This document shows positions 27,152-37,145 of a stretch of DNA of 43,966 bases, piece by piece. The position numbers and the translations under genes were made by a program. The notes beneath the pieces are model-generated. The model saw only the letters and a list, made by a program, of their open reading frames with translations. It did not search any database and was not told where the DNA came from. This DNA is from Bacteroidales bacterium (GTDB lineage: Bacteria; Bacteroidota; Bacteroidia; Bacteroidales; Bacteroidaceae): positions 1 through 43,966 of the forward strand of contig JAATGU010000031.1 of NCBI GenBank assembly GCA_015654535.1. The letters are read 5' to 3'. The first letter of the stretch is position 1; every line of letters begins with the position of its first letter.

Positions 27152-28816
27152 TTAATAACTTTCTTCATGTACCCCTTTTACTGCCCGTCCACTTGGATCA
27201 TTCATATTCTTAAAAGCAGAATCCCAAGCCAAAGCTTCTTCAGTGCTACATGCTACTGATGGTACGGATGGGACACTCTTAGCCGCACTTTCACTTGGAA
27301 AATGTTCTTCAAATATGCTACGATAATAGTATTCTTCTTTATTCATCGGAGTATTGATGGGGAAACGTTCTGATGCGTGAATCATCTCTTCGTCACTGAC
27401 CCGCTCAGAAGTAACTGCTTTTAATGTATCAATCCAGTTGTATCCCACACCATCACTAAATTGTTCTTTCTGTCTCCATGCCACGCTTTCAGGGAGCATG
27501 TCAGCAAAAGCTTCCCGCAAAATTTTCTTTTCTATTACTTTTCCCGGCGCCATTTTTGCTTCAGGGTTGAGTCTCATTGCTACGTCTAGGAACTCTTTGT
27601 CCAGAAATGGAACTCGTCCTTCTACTCCCCAAGCCGCCAGAGATTTATTTGCTCTAAGGCAATCGTACAAATGTAGTTTGCTTATTTTCCGAAGTGTTTC
27701 TTCGTGAAAGGCTCTTGCATTTGGTGCTTTGTGAAAATAAAGATAGCCACCGAATATTTCATCGGCTCCTTCGCCCGAAAGAACCATCTTTATCCCCATT
27801 GATTTAATTACACGAGCGAGCAAATACATAGGAGTAGAAGCTCTGACAGTGGTTACATCATATGTTTCAATAAAATAGATAACATCTCTAATAGCATCCA
27901 AACCTTCTTGCACGGTGTAATTTATTTCATGATGAATCGTTCCAATGTGGTCAGCAACTTCTTTTGCTTTGCTTAAATCCGGAGCGTCTTTTAGACCGAT
28001 GGCAAAGGAGTGAAGTTGAGGCCACCAAGCATCTGCTTTACTGTCTGTTTCCACACGTTTCGCTGCAAATGTTTTAGCGATAGCGGAAATTACAGAGGAA
28101 TCTAAACCACCGGACAGTAAAACGCCATAGGGCACATCGCTCATCAATTGACGTTGCACTGCTTCTTCAAGAGCGTCATGTACGTCATCACGATTTGCAC
28201 CGTTATCTTTTACAGCTTCATAATCCATCCAATCACGCGTATACCAGCGTTTCATTTCGCCCTCTTTACTATAAAAATAATGCCCCGGAAGGAATGGTTC
28301 ATAACTGTCGCAAAATCCTTCGAGTGCTTTTAATTCACTTGCAATATAAATTTTACCATCTTTGTCATGGCCGATATATAAAGGAATAACTCCAATGGGA
28401 TCTCGTGCAATAAGAAATTCATCTTTCTCTGAGTCATATAGTGCAAAAGCAAATATGCCACTAAGATCTTCTAAAAAGTTAATTCCTTTTTTACGATATA
28501 ATGCCAGAATTACTTCACAATCAGAACCAGTCTGAAATTCATATTCTCCTTCAAATTTTTTACGTATTTCGCGATGGTTATATATTTCTCCATTAACGGC
28601 AAGTACTACTTTTCTATCAGCTGTATATAAGGGTTGTCCACCAGATTGAGGATCAACAATCGAGAGACGCTCATGGGCTAAAATAGTTGATCCTCCGCAA
28701 TAAATACCACTCCAGTCCGGACCGCGATGACGGATCTTTTGTGCCATTTTTAAAGCTTTAGCACGCAAAGATTCGCTTTGCGCTTGTATATTGAATATTC
28801 CTACAATTCCACACAT
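27152..28816 (-). CDS. asnB: Asparagine synthase B (glutamine-hydrolysing)
   Basis: Makes asparagine from aspartate, ATP and glutamine. The 554-residue protein starts MCGIVGIFN, so C2 becomes the N-terminal nucleophile of the class II glutaminase domain (RHRGPD at 30-34, NGEIYNH). The synthetase half has the PP-loop SGGLDSS (235-241) and LSGEGADEIFGGY. The overall design is like E. coli AsnB rather than the longer AsnH-type enzymes. It is the last gene of a leftward run gltB, gltD, asnB, beginning 15 nt after the gltD stop, which places asparagine synthesis under the same control as glutamate synthase. Confidence 0.94.
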   Translation of the reverse strand: MCGIVGIFNIQAQSESLRAKALKMAQKIRHRGPDWSGIYCGGSTILAHERLSIVDPQSGGQPLYTADRKVVLAVNGEIYNHREIRKKFEGEYEFQTGSDCEVILALYRKKGINFLEDLSGIFAFALYDSEKDEFLIARDPIGVIPLYIGHDKDGKIYIASELKALEGFCDSYEPFLPGHYFYSKEGEMKRWYTRDWMDYEAVKDNGANRDDVHDALEEAVQRQLMSDVPYGVLLSGGLDSSVISAIAKTFAAKRVETDSKADAWWPQLHSFAIGLKDAPDLSKAKEVADHIGTIHHEINYTVQEGLDAIRDVIYFIETYDVTTVRASTPMYLLARVIKSMGIKMVLSGEGADEIFGGYLYFHKAPNARAFHEETLRKISKLHLYDCLRANKSLAAWGVEGRVPFLDKEFLDVAMRLNPEAKMAPGKVIEKKILREAFADMLPESVAWRQKEQFSDGVGYNWIDTLKAVTSERVSDEEMIHASERFPINTPMNKEEYYYRSIFEEHFPSESAAKSVPSVPSVACSTEEALAWDSAFKNMNDPSGRAVKGVHEESY

Positions 28817-28831
28817 AGTTCTTATGTTTAA

Positions 28832-30250
28832 TTAGTTACTTAAAAAAGTTTCGATCTCTTTAGCCGCTTTTTTACCTCCTGCCATTGCTCTTACAACCAG
28901 ACTCGCTCCTGTAGTGGCGTCTCCTGCAGCAAAGACTTTTGCAGTGGATGCAGCAGCGTGGGCATCAATTGCAATGTTTTTGCGGCTGTCGACAGTTAGC
29001 TTTAACTGTTCAATTATTCCTTCTTGAATAGGATGTACGAATCCCATAGCAAGGAATACTAAATCGGCCTCAATAACCTCTTTTTTCCCCGTGAGTTTCA
29101 TCTGCATACGTCCATTTTCATCTTTTTCCCAAGCTACTTCTTCAACTTCTACACCTACAAGTTGTCCTTTTTCACCCAAAAAACGGCAGGAAGTGAGATT
29201 CCATCGACGTTCACAACCTTCTTCATGAGAACTGGTTGTCTTCAGCACCACAGGATACATTGGCCATGGGGTAGCAGGATTATCATGAATGGGAGGTTTA
29301 GGCATAATCTCAATTTGAGTAACGCTAACTGCTCCTTGACGAACAGAAGTTCCTACACAATCCGAACCAGTATCTCCACCACCAATAATCAAAACTTTTT
29401 TCCCTTTTGCATTGATTAATTCATCTTTGGTAAACGTATTTCCTTCTAATATGCGATTTTGCTGACTTAACAATTCAAGAGCAAAGTGAACTCCTTTAAG
29501 CTGGCGACCCTCAATAGGGAGATCTCGAGCCACTTCTGCTCCAATGCAAATGCATACAGCATCATAAGAATCAACCAAATCTTTCACTTTAATATCTTTG
29601 CCTATTTCAGTTGAGGTTGTGAATATTATACCTTCTTGTTTAAGTAAATTGATTCGGCGATCTATAATATTCTTATTCAGTTTAAAGTTTGGAATGCCAT
29701 AACGGAGCAAGCCACCGACTTCTTCTTGTTTTTCGTAGACAGTAACTTCATACCCTTTTCTATTCAATCGGTTTGCAACTACTAATCCGGCAGGACCTGC
29801 ACCTATGACAGCTACTTTTTTCCCATTTCTTACTGGCTTTATAGGGGTGATATATCCTTCACGGAAAGCAACTTCTACAATTGAAGCTTCATTCTCACGG
29901 ATAGTCACAGGCTCATCAGCAGAGAGTTTTAGTACGCAACTTTTTTCGCAAGGAGCAGGGCAGATACGGCCGGTAAATTCTGGAAAGTCACAAGTCGACT
30001 CCAGAACTTCATAAGATTCTTTCCATTTACCTTTGTAAAGTAAATCTTGCCATTCTGGTTGCTTGTTGCCTACAGGGCATGCCCAGTGGCAAAAGGGCAC
30101 ACCACAGTCCATACAGCGGGATGCTTGCAGTTGGCGATCACAACTATTGAGCGTTTGCTCCACTTCTCCAAAGTCAGAGATGCGTTCATGAAGAGGTCTG
30201 TATCCAGCCTCTTGTCTATGTATTGTTAAGAATGCTTTTGGATTTCCCAT
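28832..30250 (-). CDS. gltD: Glutamate synthase (NADPH) small subunit
   Basis: Electron-input subunit of glutamate synthase, passing electrons from NAD(P)H through FAD and iron-sulphur clusters to GltB. Of 472 residues, the N-terminal ferredoxin-like region has C46, C49, C54 and C58 (CMDCGVPFCHWACPVGN) and a second group C97, C101 and C105. Dinucleotide folds follow: FAD site VIGAGPAG near 148-155 and NADPH site IIGGGDTGSD near 290-300. The C-terminus has the FAAGDATTGASLVV element. It lies between gltB (132 nt upstream) and asnB (15 nt downstream), all leftward. Confidence 0.94.
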   Translation of the reverse strand: MGNPKAFLTIHRQEAGYRPLHERISDFGEVEQTLNSCDRQLQASRCMDCGVPFCHWACPVGNKQPEWQDLLYKGKWKESYEVLESTCDFPEFTGRICPAPCEKSCVLKLSADEPVTIRENEASIVEVAFREGYITPIKPVRNGKKVAVIGAGPAGLVVANRLNRKGYEVTVYEKQEEVGGLLRYGIPNFKLNKNIIDRRINLLKQEGIIFTTSTEIGKDIKVKDLVDSYDAVCICIGAEVARDLPIEGRQLKGVHFALELLSQQNRILEGNTFTKDELINAKGKKVLIIGGGDTGSDCVGTSVRQGAVSVTQIEIMPKPPIHDNPATPWPMYPVVLKTTSSHEEGCERRWNLTSCRFLGEKGQLVGVEVEEVAWEKDENGRMQMKLTGKKEVIEADLVFLAMGFVHPIQEGIIEQLKLTVDSRKNIAIDAHAAASTAKVFAAGDATTGASLVVRAMAGGKKAAKEIETFLSN

Positions 30251-30382
30251 TTCTATTTGTTGTTTAAGTAAGAATCTCCCGAATAGAGCGCTCTGCTTCT
30301 AAATGTAGAGCTATTATAAAACAAGCATATTATCTTTTTATAAATTATTCTGGAAAGATTCCTTTATAATTTCTGGTTGTTA

Positions 30383-33300
30383 TTAATAATCTCTTTGCAC
30401 ATCGGCAATCTTTTGCTGTAACTTCTTCATTTGTTCCTCTTGAAGTACTTTTTTGTATTCTATAGGTACAATTTGTATAAACTGATCTACAAACTTTTCC
30501 CATGAATCTAACATTGTTTTAGCAAGTTTACTTCCTGTATAGAAATAGTGCATACGAATCAATTCATGCAATTCTTTACGGTAACTTGATTCTTCAATGA
30601 GTGATAATTCTACCATTTCCATGTTACAGAAATAATCGAAATTTCCATCTTTATTCCATACATAGGCGACTCCTCCACTCATTCCGGCGGCAAAATTACG
30701 TCCTGTACTTCCTAAAACAACAACACGGCCTCCAGTCATATATTCACAGCAGTGATCTCCTACGCCTTCAACAACTGCAATTGCACCGGAATTACGTACG
30801 GCAAAACGTTCTCCTACACGGCCGTTGATAAACACTTCTCCACTGGTAGCTCCATATAATAGGGTATTACCGGCGATGGTGTTATTCTCTGCAATGAATG
30901 TAGAACGCATCGGAGGAAGGACACTAATGCGACCTCCTGAGAGTCCTTTACCTAAATAATCATTGGCTTCACCTTCGAGTTTAAAGTCTACTCCACTTGT
31001 TAGGAAAGCACCAAAACTTTGTCCGGCAGAGCCTTTAAATTTAATATTCAGTGTATGCTCAGGTAATCCTGCAGCTCCATATTTTTGGGCAATCACACCA
31101 CTTAACATTGCGCCTACACTTCTATCTGTGTTTGCAATAGGATATTCCAAAGATACTTCTTTTTCGTTCTCTATAGCTTCAACTGCTTGAGAAATTATTG
31201 TGATATCTTTTACTTCTGCAATTTTGTGATCTTGTTTGCTTACATTATGAATGGCTGTTTGAGCCGATTGCGCAGGCATATAAATCATTTTAGATAAATC
31301 AAGTAATTCATATTTTTCATTAGAAGTAATATGCTTACGTTCAATCAAATCTGCACGGCCAACAATTTCTTCCAATTTGGTGAATCCCATTTCAGCTAAA
31401 TGTTCACGTACTTCTTCAGCCAAGAAGGTAAAGAAGTTAACCAGATATTCATAGCGACCATGGAACCGTTTGCGAAGTTCTTCATTTTGAGTTGCAACGC
31501 CCACCGGACAAGTATTCATATGGCATTTACGCATCAAAACGCAGCCTAATACTATTAATGCGGAAGTGGCAAAACCATACTCTTCAGCACCTAACATAGC
31601 CATGATAACAATGTCCCGTCCGGTTTTTAGCTGACCATCTACTTGCAAAACAACTTGTCCACGTAGGCCGTTTAAAACTAATGTTTGTTGAGTTTCTGAC
31701 AATCCTAATTCAGGAGAAATACCTGCATAACGAATAGAACTTGCCGGACTAGCACCTGTACCTCCTTCTGCTCCGGAGATAACAATATGATCCGCTTTGG
31801 CTTTGGCTACACCGGCGGCAATTGTTCCAACGCCACTTTCAGCGACAAGTTTCACGCTGATACGTGCTTTAGGGCTAACGTTCTTTAAATCGAAAATAAG
31901 TTGTGCCAAATCTTCGATAGAATAAATATCGTGATGAGGTGGGGGAGAGATTAAAGAAATTCCCGGAATTGAGTGCCGAGTCTTTGCAATAATATCGTTC
32001 ACTTTGTATCCTGGCAGCTGACCACCTTCTCCTGGTTTTGCTCCTTGTGCAATTTTGATTTGTATTTCATCTGCATTTACCAAATATTCTGCGGTAACGC
32101 CAAAACGGCCGGAGGCAACCTGTTTAATAGCAGAACGCATGGAAAGTCCATTCTCTAAGGTTTTGAAGCGAGCGGAGTCTTCTCCACCTTCACCAGTATT
32201 ACTTTTGCCACCAATTTTATTCATGGCAAGTGCTATTGTTTCATGCGCTTCCTTGCTGATTGAACCAAATGACATTGCTCCGGTAACGAAATGCTTCATT
32301 ATCTCTGAAGCTGGTTCTACCTTATCTATTGAAATAGGATTTTTTTTGAAACCTAAGAAGTCGCGTAAGAAGATAGGAGCCTCTTTTTCATTGACCATAT
32401 GGGTGAATTCCTTGAATTTCTTATAACTCCCTAATCGAGTAGCCAGTTGTAGAGTAGAAATTGTTTCCGGATTCCATGCATGTTGTTCGCCATCTTTACG
32501 GTAGTTATAAATCCCTTTATTTTTAAGCATTTCGACTTCTTCAACGCCAAATCCATCTGTATGAAAAGCAATGCAATCAGTTGCAATCTCATCTAATCGA
32601 ATGCCTCCGATACTAGAATTTATACCTCCAAAATATGCTTTGCTAAGCTCTTCACCTATACCTATAGCTTCAAATATTTTTGCACCACGATAACTTCGAA
32701 TGGTACTGATTCCCATCTTGGAAATAATCTTGAAAAGTCCTTTGCAGATAGCTTTGATATAGTTTTTTTCGGCAGTTGCATAGTCCAGCTGAATTTCTTT
32801 TTTTGTAACTAAATCATCCAGAATAGCGAATGCCATATATGGATTTATGGCACTAGCACCAAATCCTAATAACAGAGCTGCATGCATTACTTCACGAATC
32901 TCTCCACTTTCTACAATTAATGCAGTTTGTACACGTTTTTGAACTGATATTAAGTGATGATGAACAGCGCTTACAGCCAAAAGTGCAGGGATAGCAGCAT
33001 GAGTAGCGTCTACATCCTTATCGCTAAGGATGATGTAGCTTACTCCATCATTAACAGATTTTTCTGCCTGTTCGCAAAGTTTAGCCAGTGATTCTTGTAA
33101 GCCAACTTTTCCTTTGCTGATTTCAAATAAAATCGGTAGTTTAATGGTGTTAAAACCCTTATATCTAATGTTGCACAGAATATCTAATTGTGCATTATTT
33201 AAAATTGGATAATTCAGTTTCACCATTTTACAATGGTTCTCATTTGGAGTAAGTATGTTCATACCCACCGCACCAATATATTCTGTCAACGACATAACCA

Positions 33301-34930
33301 ATGCCTCACGTAATGGGTCAATCGGAGGATTAGTTACTTGTGCAAACTGTTGGCGAAAGTAGTTATACAGAAGTTGTGGCTTTGTGGAAAGCACAGCCAA
33401 TGGAGTGTCGTTGCCCATAGACGACATTGGTTCCACTCCTGTAGTACTCATGGGGATGAGTAACTTTTCTATATCTTCTTTTGAATAACCAAAAGTACGA
33501 AGCATACGCTCGTAGTTGCTAGCCTTATGAGAAACTTTTCGTCCGGATTTTAATTCATCCAGTTCGATGCAGTTGTTTGCCAACCATGTACGATAAGGTT
33601 TAGCTTCTGCTAATTGTTTTTTTAATTCACCGTCATAATAGATTTCTCCCTTTTCTGTATCTACCAATAAGATTTTTCCAGGTTGTAAACGTCCTTTTTC
33701 TTTTATTTCATTTGCTTCGAAATCCATTACGCCTACTTCGGAAGCAACAACCATCATATCATTTTTGGTGATTAGATAACGTGCCGGACGAAGTCCGTTT
33801 CTGTCAAGCATACCTCCGGCATATCTACCATCAGAAAACAACAAAGCAGCGGGGCCATCCCAAGGTTCCATTAAAATAGAATGGTATTCATAGAATGCTT
33901 TTAAATCTTCTGAAATAGGATTCTTTTCATTAAAACTTTCGGGAACTAGCATTGCCATAGCATGAGGCAAGCTCAGTCCGGACATTACTAAAAATTCAAG
34001 TACATTATCTAAAGATGCGCTATCGCTCATGTTACTTTGTATAACCGGACGAATATTTTTTATATCACCTAGTATTGACGAGCTAAGCACACTTTCTCTT
34101 GCCTCCATCCAGGCACGGTTGCCTCGAATGGTATTAATTTCGCCGTTATGAGCTAACAAACGAAACGGTTGGGCTAGTGACCAAGTAGGGAACGTATTTG
34201 TACTAAAACGAGAGTGAACTAAAGCTAATCCACTGGTGAAATAATCATTTGTTAAATCGGTAAAGTAATGTCTCAATTGTAACGATGACAACATTCCTTT
34301 ATAAATGATACTTTTACTGGATAAGGAAACAATGTAAAACTCTTTTTTTGTTTCAATAGTTGAAGCATTTATTCTGTTTTCAATTTTTTTCCTTATAATA
34401 TATAATTTTTGTTCTGTAGTTGCTAAGTTGCTAAAGCCCGTGATGAATATTTGTTTTACATCAGGCTCGGTATTGAGTGCATCTTGACCAAGAATACTTG
34501 GATTTGTAGGGACATCGCGAATATGCATCAGGGTGAGACCTTCTTTTTCAGTCTCTTCAATTATGATACTTAAAATAGATGCTTGATCTTTTTGATCTTT
34601 TGGAAGGAATAAAAGGCCAGTTCCATATTTCCCTTTTTCGGGTACGGGAATTCCTTGTAATAATATAAATTCATGTGGAATCTGTAACATGATGCCAGCT
34701 CCATCGCCGGTTTTGTTATCGGCGCCTTCTGCACCGCGATGCCTCATGTTTTCTAAAACCTTAAGAGCTGATTCTACAATGTCATGTGATTTGAGTCCGT
34801 GGATGTTAACTATCATTCCTACTCCACATGCATCGTGTTCATTATCAGGGGTGTATAATCCTGTCTGGCTTTGCTGTCGCTGGTAAGGTTTTGCCTCTTT
34901 TTCACTGTTAAAAAGTTCTTGTTCTTTCAT
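30383..34930 (-). CDS. gltB: Glutamate synthase large subunit
   Basis: Converts glutamine and 2-oxoglutarate into two glutamates; 1515 residues, usual for bacterial GltB. C35 in NEHDACGVGMI is the class II glutaminase nucleophile, preceded by a 34-residue propeptide that must be cleaved. The FMN/synthase barrel includes NTGEGGEDSARF and GAKPGEGGQLPG; the 3Fe-4S cluster cysteines are C1130, C1136 and C1141 (in RKCHMNTCPVG); a C-terminal beta-helix ends with GSTGRNFAAGMSGGVAYV. The start at 34930 is chosen because an in-frame ATG at 34996 lies upstream of the -7 box. It heads the gltB-gltD-asnB unit and diverges from glmS across 363 bp. Confidence 0.95.
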   Translation of the reverse strand: MKEQELFNSEKEAKPYQRQQSQTGLYTPDNEHDACGVGMIVNIHGLKSHDIVESALKVLENMRHRGAEGADNKTGDGAGIMLQIPHEFILLQGIPVPEKGKYGTGLLFLPKDQKDQASILSIIIEETEKEGLTLMHIRDVPTNPSILGQDALNTEPDVKQIFITGFSNLATTEQKLYIIRKKIENRINASTIETKKEFYIVSLSSKSIIYKGMLSSLQLRHYFTDLTNDYFTSGLALVHSRFSTNTFPTWSLAQPFRLLAHNGEINTIRGNRAWMEARESVLSSSILGDIKNIRPVIQSNMSDSASLDNVLEFLVMSGLSLPHAMAMLVPESFNEKNPISEDLKAFYEYHSILMEPWDGPAALLFSDGRYAGGMLDRNGLRPARYLITKNDMMVVASEVGVMDFEANEIKEKGRLQPGKILLVDTEKGEIYYDGELKKQLAEAKPYRTWLANNCIELDELKSGRKVSHKASNYERMLRTFGYSKEDIEKLLIPMSTTGVEPMSSMGNDTPLAVLSTKPQLLYNYFRQQFAQVTNPPIDPLREALVMSLTEYIGAVGMNILTPNENHCKMVKLNYPILNNAQLDILCNIRYKGFNTIKLPILFEISKGKVGLQESLAKLCEQAEKSVNDGVSYIILSDKDVDATHAAIPALLAVSAVHHHLISVQKRVQTALIVESGEIREVMHAALLLGFGASAINPYMAFAILDDLVTKKEIQLDYATAEKNYIKAICKGLFKIISKMGISTIRSYRGAKIFEAIGIGEELSKAYFGGINSSIGGIRLDEIATDCIAFHTDGFGVEEVEMLKNKGIYNYRKDGEQHAWNPETISTLQLATRLGSYKKFKEFTHMVNEKEAPIFLRDFLGFKKNPISIDKVEPASEIMKHFVTGAMSFGSISKEAHETIALAMNKIGGKSNTGEGGEDSARFKTLENGLSMRSAIKQVASGRFGVTAEYLVNADEIQIKIAQGAKPGEGGQLPGYKVNDIIAKTRHSIPGISLISPPPHHDIYSIEDLAQLIFDLKNVSPKARISVKLVAESGVGTIAAGVAKAKADHIVISGAEGGTGASPASSIRYAGISPELGLSETQQTLVLNGLRGQVVLQVDGQLKTGRDIVIMAMLGAEEYGFATSALIVLGCVLMRKCHMNTCPVGVATQNEELRKRFHGRYEYLVNFFTFLAEEVREHLAEMGFTKLEEIVGRADLIERKHITSNEKYELLDLSKMIYMPAQSAQTAIHNVSKQDHKIAEVKDITIISQAVEAIENEKEVSLEYPIANTDRSVGAMLSGVIAQKYGAAGLPEHTLNIKFKGSAGQSFGAFLTSGVDFKLEGEANDYLGKGLSGGRISVLPPMRSTFIAENNTIAGNTLLYGATSGEVFINGRVGERFAVRNSGAIAVVEGVGDHCCEYMTGGRVVVLGSTGRNFAAGMSGGVAYVWNKDGNFDYFCNMEMVELSLIEESSYRKELHELIRMHYFYTGSKLAKTMLDSWEKFVDQFIQIVPIEYKKVLQEEQMKKLQQKIADVQRDY

Positions 34931-35293
34931 TCTCTTTGACTTTATTGTATGGTAATACCTATTGATAATATCAAAATGGTTTGCAAAAGTAGCCATTTAA
35001 TTCCTTTTTGACATATAAATGCAGCACAAAGTGAATCATAAAATATGTTTATTGCTTTTTAAAGTTTTAATATGTAACCATATTTGCTTAATATGATTAC
35101 AATCTCGTTTTTTATTGGCCAATATTTATTTAAAATGTAACTGTTAATAAATAATGCAATAAATAATGTATTAATTAACTTTTTATTATTTTGAGAAGAT
35201 TTTAAGATTCTTATGTCAATAAATTGTTGTTTTCTTGATCAATATGTAATTTATAATATCTATCTTTGCATGCGAATTTAAAATACATAAAAT
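34931..35293. promoter_or_regulatory. Divergent AT-rich control region between gltB and glmS
   Basis: No gene is present. Leftward, TACTTTTG (34984-34991) is a -7 box about 54 nt before gltB. Rightward, TATCTTTG (35261-35268) is a -7 box about 25 nt before glmS; the nearest TTG (35235-35237) is 23 nt away, slightly long. Between them are a 12-bp palindrome tattggccaata (35113-35124) and an aatatg/catatt dyad near 35069-35084. These may be operators coordinating both nitrogen operons, but no regulator is identified. Confidence 0.5.
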
Positions 35294-37138
35294 ATGTGCG
35301 GAATAGTAGGCTACATTGGTAAAAAAGACGCTTACCCCATTCTTATAAAGGGATTGAAACGGCTGGAATACAGAGGGTATGACAGTGCAGGGGTTGCGCT
35401 AATCAGTAATGACCAACAGTTAAACGTGTATAAGACAAAAGGCAAAGTCTCTGAATTAGAAGAGTATGTCTTACAAAAAGATATATCCGGTTGTATTGGA
35501 ATTGCTCATACCCGTTGGGCCACTCATGGCGAACCTTGCCAGGCAAATGCTCACCCTCATTGTTCCTCTTCAGAAAATCTCGCCCTAATACATAATGGCA
35601 TTATTGAAAATTACGCTGTATTAAAAGAAAGACTTCAGGCTAAAGGATATGTTTTTAGAAGTAGTACCGATACAGAGGTTTTGGTTCAGCTAATAGAATA
35701 TATTCAAGTTACTAATAAACTGGACTTACTTACTGCGGTACAATTGGCATTAGGCGAAGTTATCGGAGCTTATGCAATAGCAGTACTTGAGAAAAATCAT
35801 CCTGATGAAATTATTGCTGCTCGTAAAAGTAGCCCTTTAGTAGTAGGTATTGGAGAAGATGAATTTTTTTTAGCATCCGATGCTACTCCAATAGTTGAAT
35901 ACACTGATAAAGTGGTTTATCTTGAAGATGAAGAAATAGCAGTGATTCGCCGTGGACAGGATTTGAAAGTGGTGAACTTGAAGAATGTGGTTATGAGTCC
36001 GGAAATTAAAACTGTGGAACTCAATCTTGGGCAATTGGAAAAGGGAGGATATCCTCATTTTATGTTGAAAGAGATTTTTGAACAGCCGGATTGTATTCAC
36101 GATTGTATGCGTGGACGTATAAATGTAGAAGGAACCAATGTGGCGCTTTCTGCTGTAATAGATTATAAAGATAAACTACTTAATGCAAGCAGATTTATAA
36201 TTGTGGCTTGTGGGACTTCATGGCATGCCGCTTTAATAGGGAAACATTTAATAGAAAGTTTCTGTCGTATTCCTGTGGAAGTGGAATATGCATCGGAATT
36301 TCGTTATCGTGATCCTGTGATTTATCCTACTGATGTGGTTATCGCTATTTCTCAATCAGGAGAGACTGCGGACACTTTGGCAGCGGTAGAGTTGGCAAAA
36401 AGCAAAGGTGCATTTATATATGGAATCTGCAATGCGATAGGATCTTCTATTCCAAGAGCAACACATACTGGTTCATACATTCATGTTGGTCCTGAAATTG
36501 GTGTGGCTTCAACGAAAGCATTTACCGGACAGGTTACAGTACTAACAATGTTGGCTCTGACTTTAGCTAAGGAAAAACATACGATTAGTGATGAATGCTT
36601 TTTAAACGTGGTAGGTGAACTGAATAAGATTCCGGATAAAATGAAAAAAATCTTGGAAAGTAACGATAAAATAGCTCAGTTATCCCAAATTTTCACTTAT
36701 GCACATAACTTTATCTATTTAGGTAGAGGTTATAGTTATCCTGTAGCCTTGGAAGGTGCACTGAAATTGAAAGAAATATCCTATATACACGCTGAAGGGT
36801 ACCCTGCCGCTGAAATGAAGCACGGGCCTATTGCATTGATTGATAATGAAATGCCGATTGTAGTTGTTGCAACACAAAATGGTATGTATGAGAAACTTAT
36901 CAGCAACATTCAGGAAATAAAAGCGCGCAAGGGAAAAGTAATTGCAATTGTGACAGAAGGAGACGAAGTGATTAAGAAGATTGCTGATTATTGCATCGAA
37001 CTGCCTCAAACAATTGAATGTCTTGATCCTTTAATTGCCACTGTTCCTCTTCAATTACTGGCCTATCATATCGCTGTATGTAAAGGTAAAGATGTAGATC
37101 AACCGCGTAATCTTGCGAAATCTGTAACAGTAGAATAA
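35294..37138 (+). CDS. glmS: Glutamine--fructose-6-phosphate aminotransferase (isomerizing)
   Basis: Makes glucosamine 6-phosphate from fructose 6-phosphate and glutamine, the first step to UDP-GlcNAc for cell wall and lipopolysaccharide. The 614-residue protein starts MCGIVGYIG with nucleophile C2, followed by RLEYRGYDSAG. Two SIS sugar-isomerase domains follow (VACGTSWHAALIG with SQSGETADT; LGRGYSYPVALEGALKLKE with EMKHGPIAL), and the C-terminus PRNLAKSVTVE holds the Schiff-base Lys. The leader is only about 25 nt, so no glmS ribozyme is present. It heads glmS, purF-like, carA, carB, with 7 nt to the next gene. Confidence 0.95.
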   Translation: MCGIVGYIGKKDAYPILIKGLKRLEYRGYDSAGVALISNDQQLNVYKTKGKVSELEEYVLQKDISGCIGIAHTRWATHGEPCQANAHPHCSSSENLALIHNGIIENYAVLKERLQAKGYVFRSSTDTEVLVQLIEYIQVTNKLDLLTAVQLALGEVIGAYAIAVLEKNHPDEIIAARKSSPLVVGIGEDEFFLASDATPIVEYTDKVVYLEDEEIAVIRRGQDLKVVNLKNVVMSPEIKTVELNLGQLEKGGYPHFMLKEIFEQPDCIHDCMRGRINVEGTNVALSAVIDYKDKLLNASRFIIVACGTSWHAALIGKHLIESFCRIPVEVEYASEFRYRDPVIYPTDVVIAISQSGETADTLAAVELAKSKGAFIYGICNAIGSSIPRATHTGSYIHVGPEIGVASTKAFTGQVTVLTMLALTLAKEKHTISDECFLNVVGELNKIPDKMKKILESNDKIAQLSQIFTYAHNFIYLGRGYSYPVALEGALKLKEISYIHAEGYPAAEMKHGPIALIDNEMPIVVVATQNGMYEKLISNIQEIKARKGKVIAIVTEGDEVIKKIADYCIELPQTIECLDPLIATVPLQLLAYHIAVCKGKDVDQPRNLAKSVTVE

Positions 37139-37145
37139 AAATTAT

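Noticed and set aside
35269..35293. glmS ribozyme in front of glmS
   Set aside because: Only about 25 nt lie between the -7 box and the ATG, too little for the ribozyme core.
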